Assembly: GCA_037447655.1 (NCBI GenBank)
Contig: JBBHKE010000047.1
Coordinates: 124,001 to 188,000, forward strand
Source of the DNA: Zygnema cylindricum
Lineage: Eukaryota; Streptophyta; Zygnematophyceae; Zygnematales; Zygnemataceae
Length of the DNA stretch: 64,000 nucleotides
Reading direction: 5' to 3'
Shown here: positions 33,309 to 43,389 of the stretch, piece by piece
How positions within the stretch are numbered: position 1 is the first letter of the stretch
Layout: the number at the start of each line of letters is the position of its first letter
Position numbers and translations under genes: made by a program
The notes under the pieces: model-generated
The model's database searches: none
Told to the model about the DNA's origin: nothing
The model's input: only the letters and a program-made list of their open reading frames with translations

Positions 33309-36300
33309 TTGATTAGAAACGAGTCATTGGTGGAAGGAAAACCGTTGAAAGTAATGGTTGATTCAGGTGCCACACATAATTTTATTTCACATAAGTTTGT
33401 AGAGGAAAATAAAATTCCTACTGTCATAACGGAAAGGCCTTTACATGTTCAAGTGGGAAATGGTAATAAGTCCACATTAGATTTACAAACTGACACAATA
33501 GAAGTTGATATCCAGGGTCATAAAATGAAATTCGTGTGTGAAATAATGATTTTGGGAAGTGAAGAACTAATTCTAGGAAAGCCTTGGTTAACCGAATACA
33601 ATCCTCAAATTAATTGGGAAATTAACACCTTAAAAGTGAAGTCTGAAAACGGTTGGAAGGTTTTGCAAGCATTATCTCCTAAGAAATTGCATAGGAATCA
33701 TATAAATAACATAACCAGATTGGGAGTGGAAGGTATGATATCTGCTAAACAATTTAAAAAGCACTTAAAAGATAAAACAAATCATGCTTTCTTGTTATTA
33801 GTAACTGAGGCAGTTACTGATGAAAGGGGGGGAAAAAACACTAACATTGATGTCATCCCTAAATCAGACACCACTAAAACTTTTGCAAAACTAAAATATG
33901 ATTTTGTAACTGACATTAATACATCTGATGTTGTTGTTAAAGATTTGATTTTTGAATTTCAAGATGTTTTTCCTAGTGATTTACCCTCAGGAAGGCCACC
34001 TTCCCGAGATGTGGAACACGTTATTAACCTTGAACTTGGTTGCAACCCTCCTGTCACAGGAATTTATAAGCACAGTTTCTTTGAGCAAGAGGATTTAAAG
34101 AAACAGATCAAAGAACTCTTAGAGAAAGGACATATTCAGCCCAGCAAATCACCGTATGGATCACCAGTTCTCTTCGTCAAAAAGAAGGACGGAACGTTGA
34201 GAATGTGTGTCGATTATCGTAGTCTAAACAAGATTACGGTGAAGGATAAGTATCCGTCACCTTTAATTTCTGATTTGATAGATCGTTTAAAAGGTGCTAA
34301 AGTATTTTCGTTGATTGATCTGCGTAGTGGCTTTAATCAGGTGCCAATTAGAACTGAGGATGTCGATAAAACTGCTTTTAGGACTAGGGTGGGTCATTTT
34401 GAATGGATAGTGATGCCATTCGGCTTAACGAATGCACCGCCTACTTACCAAAGATTAATGAACCAAACCTTTTCAGATTACATAGATGAGTTTGTCGAAG
34501 TGTTTATAGATGATATTTTAGTTTACAGTGAATCTAGAGAACAACATGTAATTCATTTAAGAAAAGTGTTAGAAAGGTTAAAAGAAAGAAAATTATACGG
34601 AAAATTGTCAAAATCCAGCTTTCTTAAAAGTGAACAATTATTTTTGGGACATATAGTTAGTGGGGAAGGTGTTAAAACAGATCCATCCAAAATCACTGCA
34701 ATCCAAAATTGGAAGCAACCTACTAATGTCACGGAAGGTAGATCATTTTTGGGATTGGCCACTTACTACAGGAAATTTATAAAGAACTTCAGTATGATCG
34801 CTGCACCTTTGACGGATTTACTTCGGGAAAAAGAGACGTTTGTGTGGGGAGCTGATGAAGAGAGAGCATTCAAGGAACTAAAAGGGAAGTTGACCTCTGC
34901 TCCTAGACTGGTGTATCCTGACCCTGTTGGAGAATTTGAAGTTATGATCACTACAGATGCTTCTGACAAAGGTCTAGGTGCAGTCATAAGTCAAAAAGTC
35001 GGCAAACACTTTCATCCTATTGCTTTTGAGTCCAGAAAATTCAATGATGCTGAAAAGAACTATACAGCACAGGAAAAAGAATTACTTGCGATTGTACATG
35101 CATTGGTGAAATGGCGATGTTATTTGCATAATAAAGAATTTACAGTTCACTGTGATAATAAAGCACTTTCTTATTTACAGAGATTAAGTGATGCACAGAA
35201 TATGACTGGCAGACATGTTAGGTGGATGCAAAAATTAGCATATTTCAAATTTAGTGTCAAACATATTCCTGGGAAGACAAATGTAGTTGCAGATCCTTTA
35301 AGTAGATGTTTTGAAATAAGTGTTATGGTTCAGGATGAATTGTTTTTAGATACTGTTAGAAATGGTTATGATAAAGATCCTTATTTTGCTGTGATTTGCA
35401 AGAATATTTCGGGAGGGAATTCTGACCCATTGAATGAGAGGCATGTCAAAAACTTTAGACTAGAGGATGGTTTACTGTATTTGCAAATTGGGGATAGATT
35501 ATGCATTCCTGAAGTGGGAGACTTAAGAAAACAAATTTTACGGGAAGCTCATGAGCATTTAGGACATCTAGGTCGAGATAAAACTCTAAGTCGGTTGCAA
35601 AGTAGATTGTTTTGGCTTGGGATGGCAAGGGAGGTGTCAAAACACGTGGAAATTTGTGTTCCTTGCCAACAGAGTAAACCTAGTACCCAAAAACCTAAAG
35701 GTCTCTTAAAACCTTTGGATATCCCTAAAAGACCGTGGGAATCTGTCAGTATGGATTTTATTGTCAGGTTGCCTGCTACATCTAAAAGGAATGACAGTAT
35801 CATGGTCGTAGTGGATAGGTTCAGTAAATGGCAATCTTTATCCCTTGCAAAACCACTCATTCAGTTGTAGATATTGCAAAGCTATATTTTGACAACGTGG
35901 TCAGACATCATGGAATCCCTCTACCTATAGTCAGTGATAGAGATTCTAAATTTACGTCTGTTTTTTGGAAAGAATTACAACAAAATTTAGGCTCTGAATT
36001 GAAAATGAGTACCGCTTGTCATCCTCAGACAGATGGACAGACAGAAAGGATGAATCGTACACTAGAGGAAATGCTTAGGACTGTTTGCAGTGCAGTTCAG
36101 AACAATTGGGAATCTAAACTGCCATTAATGGAATTTGCAAACAATTCATGTAAACATGCTAGTACAGGATTCTCACCATTTGAAGTTGCATACGGATGCC
36201 AACCGAGAGAAGCATTAGAATTAATAACAGGGATCACACAAGAGAATAGGGGTTCAGGAACGGAATTTTGGGAATATATTCAAACAGTTTGGAGAACTGT

Positions 36301-36808
36301 CCGTGATGCATTAGTAAAGGCACAAAGGAGGCAAAAATTAAATGCTAACCGCAAACGGGGTGATTGGGTGTTACGCACAGGTGAGAAGGTTTGGCTTTCT
36401 ACAACTCATTACAGGTGCAAGATCGAGGGACAATCGGATTTTACGGGGAAATTTGCTCCTAAGTTCATTGGACCATTTACTGTAATTGAGATGATATCGT
36501 CAGTTGCTGCAAAATTGGACTTTCCGCCTTCAACAAAAATCCATCCAGTGATACACATCAGCCAATTGAAACCAGCAAATCTTCGACCAACTGAAGGAAA
36601 ATTGGAATTGGATCCTTAAATAATTATAGAACCTTAGGTTCACAGATGGGTAATAGATTGGGTTGGTCAACGGTTCAAGGTCGGGGATACTATATTCTGG
36701 CAAGTGCATTATCTAGGAAGGCCTGAGGATGAGTTAACTTTAGAGGATAAAAAATCTGAGTTTTTACAGAGGTACGGGAGGGATTATAATATAGAGGTCC
36801 CGACTTGA
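33309..36808 (+). pseudogene. Gypsy pol: protease, RT, RNase H, integrase, chromodomain-like tail
   Basis: Uninterrupted for about 840 codons from near 33309, then a one-base loss at about 35826 (SKW versus SKM) shifts to the frame ending at TGA 36806. Protease: [58 protein letters not shown] and FIDDILVYS with both catalytic aspartates. RNase [27 protein letters not shown] and [10 protein letters not shown] with D-E-D residues. Integrase: [10 protein letters not shown]...CVPCQQSK zinc site, MDFIVRLP (D), VSDRDSKF (D) and DGQTERMNRTLEE (E). After TAA 36617 and TAG 36635 the frame reads on into FWQVHYLGRPEDELTLEDKK, like a chromodomain core. The translation start is uncertain; pol is probably made as a Gag-Pol fusion. 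Confidence 0.92.
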
Positions 36809-36846
36809 GAATTAAAGGTGTTTTAACTAAGGTCAGTTAAAAATAA

Positions 36847-36857
36847 GGAGGGGATGA
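36847..36857 (+). promoter_or_regulatory. Polypurine tract of the gypsy element
   Basis: GGAGGGGATGA directly precedes the TGTAAC start of the 3' LTR. It is the expected place and composition for plus-strand DNA priming, although a T interrupts the purines. Confidence 0.75.
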
Positions 36858-37827
36858 TGTAACAGTAATAGCGGATCGAAATTGTTTATAAAAGGGTATT
36901 TAGGTGTTATGATTATAGAGTACTAAAATTGGTAGACGTCCGCGAAAGAATCACGCTATTTGGAGTTATATTTTAAAAGTTATAGCGATGGGTGTATTTA
37001 GGTGACAGCGTGGGGTCTAAATAACAAGTGGGTATCATTGAAACGGGTTAAGGGTCAATTAGTACCGAAATTTCGCGTGTACTTTTCATAAAGTTCTAAT
37101 GAAACGTTTAGTTTGCACGGTGGTTCGTTTCGTACAAATTTTAGTACGAAACGTCACTTTCACTTAAGGGAATTTCGTAGGAAGCTTCGCGTGCGAAATT
37201 TGTTACGCACGATCGTGCGAAGTCGCGTTTTGTTTGGCGCGCACTTTTGCACGTAAATGTTACGTAGTGAAACGTAACGTTTGATTGGTTATTAAAGTGC
37301 TAAGTAGTTAGTAAGAGATTTCGCACGTTTTTGCATTGGCCAGTCCGAGTCCTTGCTGATCAATGATTGGCCCAGGTAAAAGCCTGTTCAAACGGAGCGT
37401 TGACTCTGGCCTGGCGAGTCCAGGGCGATGATGGATAAATAGTGAAATGTAAGAGGGGAGTAGATATCTTTTTCCTTAGGGAAAAGTTTGTGGAAATTCC
37501 GGTTGATCTTGGTCCTGAGCTATTAACACCAAATTGGAGAAAAGGCATTTTTGCATGGAAATCTCTTACTAACTAAATAGTGTTTTAGTAGTTAAGAGAT
37601 AGAATTATTAAGAGTGGAGAGTAGGGGAAAACACTTTAATAAGAAGGGTTGAGCCACGAGGGCAAGAGACCAAGCTAATGTTATGTGGACAGAAGCTTCT
37701 TCTAATTTAAAGTTTATCCTTATGTGAGTGTTGTCAAATGTGGATGTGTATTTTCCAATGTGTGGAATGTGTGGTTGGAATTGTTTGTAGTAATAGGATT
37801 TTCTGAGAGGTAGGAGATCCTATTACA
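36858..37827 (+). repeat. 3' LTR of the gypsy element
   Basis: 970 bp, the same length as the 5' LTR and about 98% identical by eye. It ends CCTATTACA followed by the GTACC duplication. Confidence 0.93.
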
Positions 37828-37835
37828 GTACCCTT

Positions 37836-38602
37836 AGGGTATGTCCCCGTGTACTTCTAACATAGTGAACTTACTTTGTATTTTAGCACGGAACCGGCGG
37901 ACCCGATTTTCAAGTGTCCCTATATGTGAGAACGAACACGTAACTTACGTTTGTGATGATTGTATACGTTGACAATAACTGTGACGGTTGTCAATGTCTA
38001 CAATCAGTGTTGTCGCACGTTATTTTTTGGAACTGCTTGTGACGTCGCATGTCTTACCGTGACATTGTAGACATACCGCCTTCTAGTGTTTGCCGTTTCA
38101 TGGATGAAGGAGATGCGCTTTGCCTTTGCGTCTTTTGTCCGGTCAACGTGAAATGGCATCGAAATTTCGAGAACCTTGCAAAAAAAAAATCCATACCGAA
38201 CGAAAACGGACAAAACAAAAAAAAATGTGTACTTTTCGTTGTCGCACTGAACGCTAACGGACAAAACATAGCGAACTGTGTACTTTTCCTCGTCGCTTAA
38301 GATTGTTTGATTTTTTTTGAAAATTGTGACACGTGCGAATATATGGTCCTATTTTTTTAACGAAAATACTTTGATTTAAAACACATCGCCGATGTGTTTT
38401 AAAGAAAAGTTTGAAGATGATGTTTATTGACGTTGTCGCGGGTTGAAAAACACAAAACGACAACATGTCGTACATTCTAAGTTCAACGATGACGCAAAAG
38501 GTGCTTTCATTTTTTAGATTTCTTTGTACGGTTGTATTTTACAAGAAAACGACAGAAAATAACCCTATAAAGCCCTTACTTTGGCACATGGGGACATACC
38601 CT
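37836..38602. mobile_element. Inverted-repeat DNA element C (ATGTCCCCGTGT family)
   Basis: 767 bp with ends AGGGTATGTCCCCGTGT and, inverted, AGGGTATGTCCCCATGT. Its right 150 bp (CACAAAACGACAACATGT, then GTACGGTTGTA) recur at 58960-59116. It starts immediately where element B ends, sharing CTTAGGG, so the two sit end to end. No ORF. Confidence 0.8.
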
Positions 38603-39192
38603 AAGAGAATAGTCAAAGATTACAAAAGCAGAAAATAAGCAGAAAATCTGAACGTCGTACATAGGTATATGGTCACGACGGACAAAATTCAAGTTGTATA
38701 AAATTATTAAATTTTAAGATCTTTTCGTGCGTACTTTATCACAGTTTGAATTCCGCCATTATGTTTTAAACGAGTAGTCCTTTCAGGGAAGGTCAACGGA
38801 TGTCAAAAATAGCGTCAGAGGATATCCTCGGGCAAAGATTTTTTCGTCGGTGGATTTGAATCCACCCTGTACGAAGGCACATGACCTTTCCCAATTTTTA
38901 GGTTGTCAACTTGTCATGGCTCGTCCGCCGTAGGTCATAGCTTTTATTTCCAAGTTTTGATTTAGCGCGTTACAGCTAACCATATTTGACGGCGACGGTG
39001 ACAAAAGCGTTGATGTGACAAGTACCAGCGTTGTTTACCTTCCCGTCTTCCTGAAGCTTGAAATTCTCTCCACCCACTCTGTCCCTCTAACCCTACCTCT
39101 CTCTTTCCCCCCCTCTCTCTCAAATCTCTCCCTCTCTCCGTCGCTTACAGTTTTTCCTTTGATTCTGTGTACGTCGTTCCAAGTAGGTCTCT
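38603..39192. other. Repeat-derived spacer and CT-rich leader
   Basis: The block at 38680-38960 is shared with 60990-61240, including a T-arm-like palindrome GGTGGATTTGAATCCACC. A strongly CT-rich stretch (about 39067-39145) precedes the ORF at 39193, as in many plant 5' untranslated regions. No further gene is seen. Confidence 0.5.
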
Positions 39193-39890
39193 ATGGAGGA
39201 CTTTATTGCAGAAAAAATGATGGATTTCGGTGCTCAAGTCCTGGGAGACCTGTACTTTACTATCGGAAATAGGACAGTGAATTCGGTGTCGGAATCTATG
39301 GAGAAAGTCTTATCCTTAATTGAAGTGAAATACAAAATCGGAAACGTCGATCAAAAAACTGTATTCCAGGTGCGACTTGAGGAGAATATTCTGTCTATTT
39401 ACAAGCTTCCACACCAACAATCACTGCTTTTTAAAACTATGTCGTCAAAAATCAGCTGGAAGTGGCAAAACAATTTAGCTTGTCTCCAATCGTATGAAAC
39501 TGAAAGCTCAGTTTTCATGGAACAGATGAAGAGGACGGGCTTAGTAGAGGGAATTGTAGCAGACAGTTGTGCTGTCATGCGTCTCATGGATCTTATAGGT
39601 CTCATGGCCTGCGGTCTGCCTTTCTTATGGGAAGGGCTGGTAGCTCGACAGGATTTCAATGCCAGTAATTCCCTTATGGAGATAAAATGCAGTCAGTATT
39701 CGCTGGAAAGTGTATGATAAGGAAGTCATGGTGAGGTACGCTAAAAAGCTTGACAGCTTTATGAAAATGTCTTTGCAAGTGGTGTGTTGTCAGATTAGAG
39801 AAAGGAATGTACGAGACGGAGAAAGGAATGTCGGCCATCCTGACAGCGGGAGTTTTCCGCTGGATTTGTTAGAATAAGGAGCCATGCTAA
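39193..39890 (+). CDS. Unrecognised gene or gene fragment
   Basis: An open frame of 174 codons begins MEDFIAEKMMDFGAQVLGDL and ends at 39715. One frame over, coding-like sequence continues without delay (YDKEVMVRYAKKLDSFMKMS) to a TAA near 39876. A one-base slip or an unrecognised splice therefore probably links them, giving roughly 230 residues. No signal peptide, no metal-binding cluster and no domain that I can name. A moderately hydrophobic stretch (LMDLIGLMACGLPFLW) lies around residue 140. The upstream CT-rich tract would suit a transcribed leader. It could be a genuine lineage-specific gene, the first exon of a larger gene, or an element-derived ORF, since a copia scrap follows 90 bp later. 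Confidence 0.4.
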
Positions 39891-39982
39891 GAGGAAGAGC
39901 CTATGATGAGACAGGTGTTAGCATCTCGAAATATTGTGCATAACATGTCCGACACCCCCCACTGGGACTTGTACGGAATCTT

Positions 39983-40065
39983 GTGGCCGCTAGAAAAGTA
40001 CAGCTGTACTATGTGCCTACAATGGAAGAGGGTGCCGATCTGCTTACAAAGTTGGCAATGTTTGA
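39983..40065 (+). pseudogene. Copia RNase H C-terminal scrap
   Basis: The frame reads KVQLYYVPTMEEGADLLTKL, the characteristic end of copia RNase H (V.L.YVPT.E..AD.LTK). No other copia domain is next to it; a hAT-type element begins 45 bp downstream. This is a minimal relic. Confidence 0.65.
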
Positions 40066-40109
40066 CGCGCGTGTGAGGGGGCGACCAAACTTATTCTTCG
40101 CGTGTTTGG

Positions 40110-41004
40110 TAGTGTTGTGTATCGGTAAAAAACTTATCGCGATAACACCGATACCGATAGTTATCGGTTATCGGACGGTTAGAGATTCCGATATATCGCT
40201 CTAGGACCAACAAATTCCATTTCGGCGATAACCTAAAAAATATATAGTATGCATACAATAGTACTTTATAACATACTGTATTATTTTATTGATTTTATAT
40301 AGCGTGGCATGCCACGTATAAAAATCTGTTCCGTTACCGCTTAACTGCAATTTATTACGGACATCGCAGCATATAAACGTTGGCCGGTTAACTGAACAAA
40401 ACATTTACGGCGACTTACGTAATTTTACTACAAAACTGGTGAACATGGAACTGGAAAAGGACAGCGGACACAAAAGTACAACGGACGCAAAATAACATTC
40501 TGCGCGCCGCCGGAATCGAACGGACGACTTGGAATGAGAAAACACGAACGGACGGGCCAGCGTGAGCGCCGGCATCCCGGAATGGCTCTTTTGGCAGCTT
40601 ATGCCAAAAAAGTCGACAGATTGACACGTGGCATGTCCCCAATGGATCTCAAGGAATAAAATGACAAAGCCATGGCGTCGGATGTGAAAGGTACATCGTT
40701 TTTACTGGATCCGTATCAATACCGTACAGATCTTATAGCGGCTACTGTACTTTCTGTGCTTGAACACATCCGAGGAATAAGACGTACAGTTGAGTGTACA
40801 GGCCGTACAATTATCTGTACGGTCCGTACAGTTATCGCCGATAGTTATCGTTATCGGCATTATCGCCGATAAGTACCCGATATTATCGTCTACTTATCGG
40901 CGATAAGACCGATGTCGATATATCGTACAAATATATCGATTATCGGATACCCGAAAAAAGGCCCATATCGGTTATCGGCAAATCCTTACCGATACACAAC
41001 ACTA
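40110..41004. mobile_element. hAT-type non-autonomous element, ATCGG-rich
   Basis: 895 bp with inverted ends TAGTGTTGTGTATCGG on both strands and a perfect 8-bp target duplication GTGTTTGG (40102-40109 and 41005-41012). Many CCGATA/TATCGG subterminal copies are present, the usual transposase-binding arrangement in hAT elements. No transposase ORF. A fragment of a relative lies at about 595-700. Confidence 0.88.
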
Positions 41005-41012
41005 GTGTTTGG

Positions 41013-41929
41013 TATGATTCCTAAAATACGAGGCGGGATTCAGATTTCGCGCGAATTGGCGGATCTACGGGAGTCGCGTCAGAATGATAGTTGTTCAAAT
41101 CGCGCGATTTTTTTATTTTTTCCGATTTTTACGTATTATTCGTGACTGTTGGAAAATCGCAACAAAACGCGATGTACTTTCTGTATGGTAAACTGAACAG
41201 AAATTTTACGGGAAATGTATGGAATTGTACCGGAAACGTACGGACTATTACGAAAAGAGACGGAAACTATACGGAAAATGTACAAACTGCAGTACATGTA
41301 AAAATCAATTTTTGTACGGAATAGTACGGATTCACAATCATTGATGATTTATACTATTTTTTCTAGTCGACCTCTCCGATTTCTACGTATTATTCGCGCA
41401 TTTGAATCGTGCGTAAAATGCGATTTGAACAACTATGGTCAGAATTTATTGTTTTGGTTTAGTGCGTTCGCCTATGTATCGTTTTGTTTCGTATGATCTA
41501 TGTGGTATTGTAGTGTGTATGACGTCCTTTTGTTTTGATATAGTGCACATTTGTTTCGACAAAGACTTGTTTGTCTTTTGTCCGGTGAAGGTTTGACGTT
41601 TGATGTTAGTGGAGAATAATGGTGTACAAAAAATCAAGTATTGAGCTAGGATAAAACAAGAGTGAGAAGAACTTTGTAATAATGAAGAAAAGACTTTAAC
41701 ATAATGTATGTTTATTGGGTTGACCCCTTATGTACTTGTGATGGAAGTATATGTTTCCTCTTATGTGTTGATGTGTACTCGGCGGTGAATTTCTTTATAT
41801 CGATTCCTTCAGAAGAACTGGTTGATTTCATGAAGAAGTATCGAAAATTCATTGGAGTGCAAAAAATGGCTTATAATAACTGATCGTGTGCAACATAAAA
41901 AAGTAGATCGTTTTTGCTAGCGGTTCATC
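41013..41929. other. Spacer, no gene seen
   Basis: Contains GTACGGAAA-type short repeats (41180-41330) and AT-rich sequence. None of the short ORFs has a recognisable domain or frame conservation. Confidence 0.5.
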
Positions 41930-42430
41930 TGTTAGCTTGCCTTTTGTCCTTTTGCTGGTGGATTGATAAGTCAACTTTTAGTGTTTACATAAGTCAGTTG
42001 TATGAACAACTTATCCGATGGTGGATTCAATAGAATTTCTTATTTGAAATTTGTGCCATCAGAGTTGATTTGATTTTTGTGTTTGGTATTGCTGAGCAAA
42101 GACAGTCTTGTTGATGGATGTTTTTGGAAAGACAAGGTATGGGTGATGGATGAAAACGTTTTTGTGGTAAAAAACAATAGTTACAGTTCCAAATGTCTAC
42201 ACAAATGGAATCCGAATAGCACATCCCACTAAATTCATGAAAACATCAAGAAATTCAAGACTAGAATTGCGTGTTTATAAATGTGTTGTTTCAGTTGTAT
42301 TGACTAGAGTTTCTCACCGCTGTTAGCTGGTGCCATAGGAGAAATCAACAAGCCCCAAAACTAATTGAATTGAATAGCAGAAATGAATGTGTAGTAGATG
42401 AAAACAACAGTTTGAATTCAGTGTACACTT
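41930..42430 (+). repeat. Diverged duplicate of the HSPA12-like gene's 3' flank
   Basis: It aligns colinearly with about 25780-26300: CAGTTGTATGAACA, GGTGGATTCAATRGA, TTCTTATTTGAAATTTG, GTTGATGGATG, TCCGAATAGCACATCC and AAATAGCAGAAATG occur in the same order and spacing in both. The coding exons are not present upstream. It is either the tail of a lost second gene copy or a repeat that happens to follow the gene. Confidence 0.72.
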
Positions 42431-43389
42431 ATTCAATAAACACTTTGATTTCTTAGGGAATGCCAAAAAAAAAAAATCAGGAACAATTGGGAGACATAGG
42501 ACCCGAGAACTTAAAATGCCATATTTTGTTTAACTTCGAATAAAATGTATACGCACACTTTATTTACTAGTTTACATCCTATCGCGCAACCACGGCAAAA
42601 AGTCACACTAACAATTTCTGTCAAAATTAACTGTTTTCAAGACCATAATTCAAGATCTTGCCCTAACTTACTGCTCAAAATAGTGTGGGTGTCTTAGTTA
42701 TATCTGCTTAGTTTAGACATTCATCACATCCTGTGGCATCCACATTTGGACCTAACACGACATTTAAACACCTTCCTCGGTGAGTACACATCATTATCTT
42801 TCCCAACGAGACCCTTTGGATATGAAGTCTTTATGTTTTTTGATTTTTTGCAAAAAGGGGAACGCAGTGTTAATGATGAAGGCAAGGCATTCTCCGTTAT
42901 TCTGAGTAATGCACTGAAGTTGTCAACAGTTGCAACGAATTTTAAAAATCTAAACGTCCACCGAATCACCCATAAGCAAAAACTTCAGAAGCACTAAATT
43001 TTTTTCTGGTTTATGATGCCCCAAACGAACTGTATGTTTTCAAACTGAATTTTGAATGTACTATCAAATCAGTAACAGATTGCAACCTCAGTACGGGGGT
43101 CTACGTGGATGGGTCAAATTTAGTCAAGAATTTAAATGCAAGTTGACAATATTCAGTGCCATCCCGAGGTAAACGTTTGCTCCAGAAAAAATCCCAAAGA
43201 AACACAATCCAAAAAATGAACGAAACAACACTATTATTTACAATAACCATCAGCCAAAGAAACAAGGCAGGAACACTATAATACAAGAAGACACAAAAGG
43301 GCAAGACCCAATAATGCGTAAATTTCCTCCGTCATAGAATGTCATAGATAGTACAAAAAGGACTACAAAGTTGAAGCTGATACATCAGT
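42431..43389. other. 3' flank of the DUF641 gene, no gene supported
   Basis: AT-rich sequence. An 83-codon ORF at 42746-42997 has no recognisable domain and is overlapped by an equally long antisense ORF, so it is not called. Nothing else was recognised. Confidence 0.5.

Larger units (their letters stand above)
30050..37827 (+). mobile_element. Full-length chromovirus-like Ty3/gypsy retrotransposon
   Basis: 7,778 bp with 970-bp LTRs (30050-31019 and 36858-37827), TGTAA...TTACA ends and perfect GTACC target duplications (30045-30049, 37828-37832). A primer site complementary to the initiator tRNA-Met 3' end follows the 5' LTR, and a purine tract precedes the 3' LTR. Order: gag with three CCHC knuckles, protease, RT, RNase H, integrase, chromodomain-like tail. 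The LTRs differ at about 18-20 positions by eye (around 2%), so this is among the younger insertions. Coding is impaired by seven in-frame TAA/TAG codons and one frameshift in pol. Confidence 0.95.

Noticed and set aside
31787-36808. Reassignment of TAA/TAG to glutamine as the reason for in-frame stops in the gypsy and in the DUF641 gene
   Set aside because: The HSPA12-like gene and the long DUF641 exon use only CAA/CAG for their many glutamines, DUF641 ends naturally at TAA, and other elements here contain TGA or have TAG where tryptophan is expected. Decay explains the data better.
38860-38880. GGTGGATTTGAATCCACC as part of a tRNA gene
   Set aside because: The T-arm-like palindrome recurs at about 61156 in a repeat element, and no A-box or acceptor stem accompanies it.
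39067-39145. CT-rich tract as a simple microsatellite
   Set aside because: It is irregular rather than a repeat of fixed unit, and is better read as a pyrimidine-rich leader.
42746-42997. 83-codon ORF at 42746
   Set aside because: An overlapping antisense ORF has equal length, no domain is visible, and there is no start or splice context.
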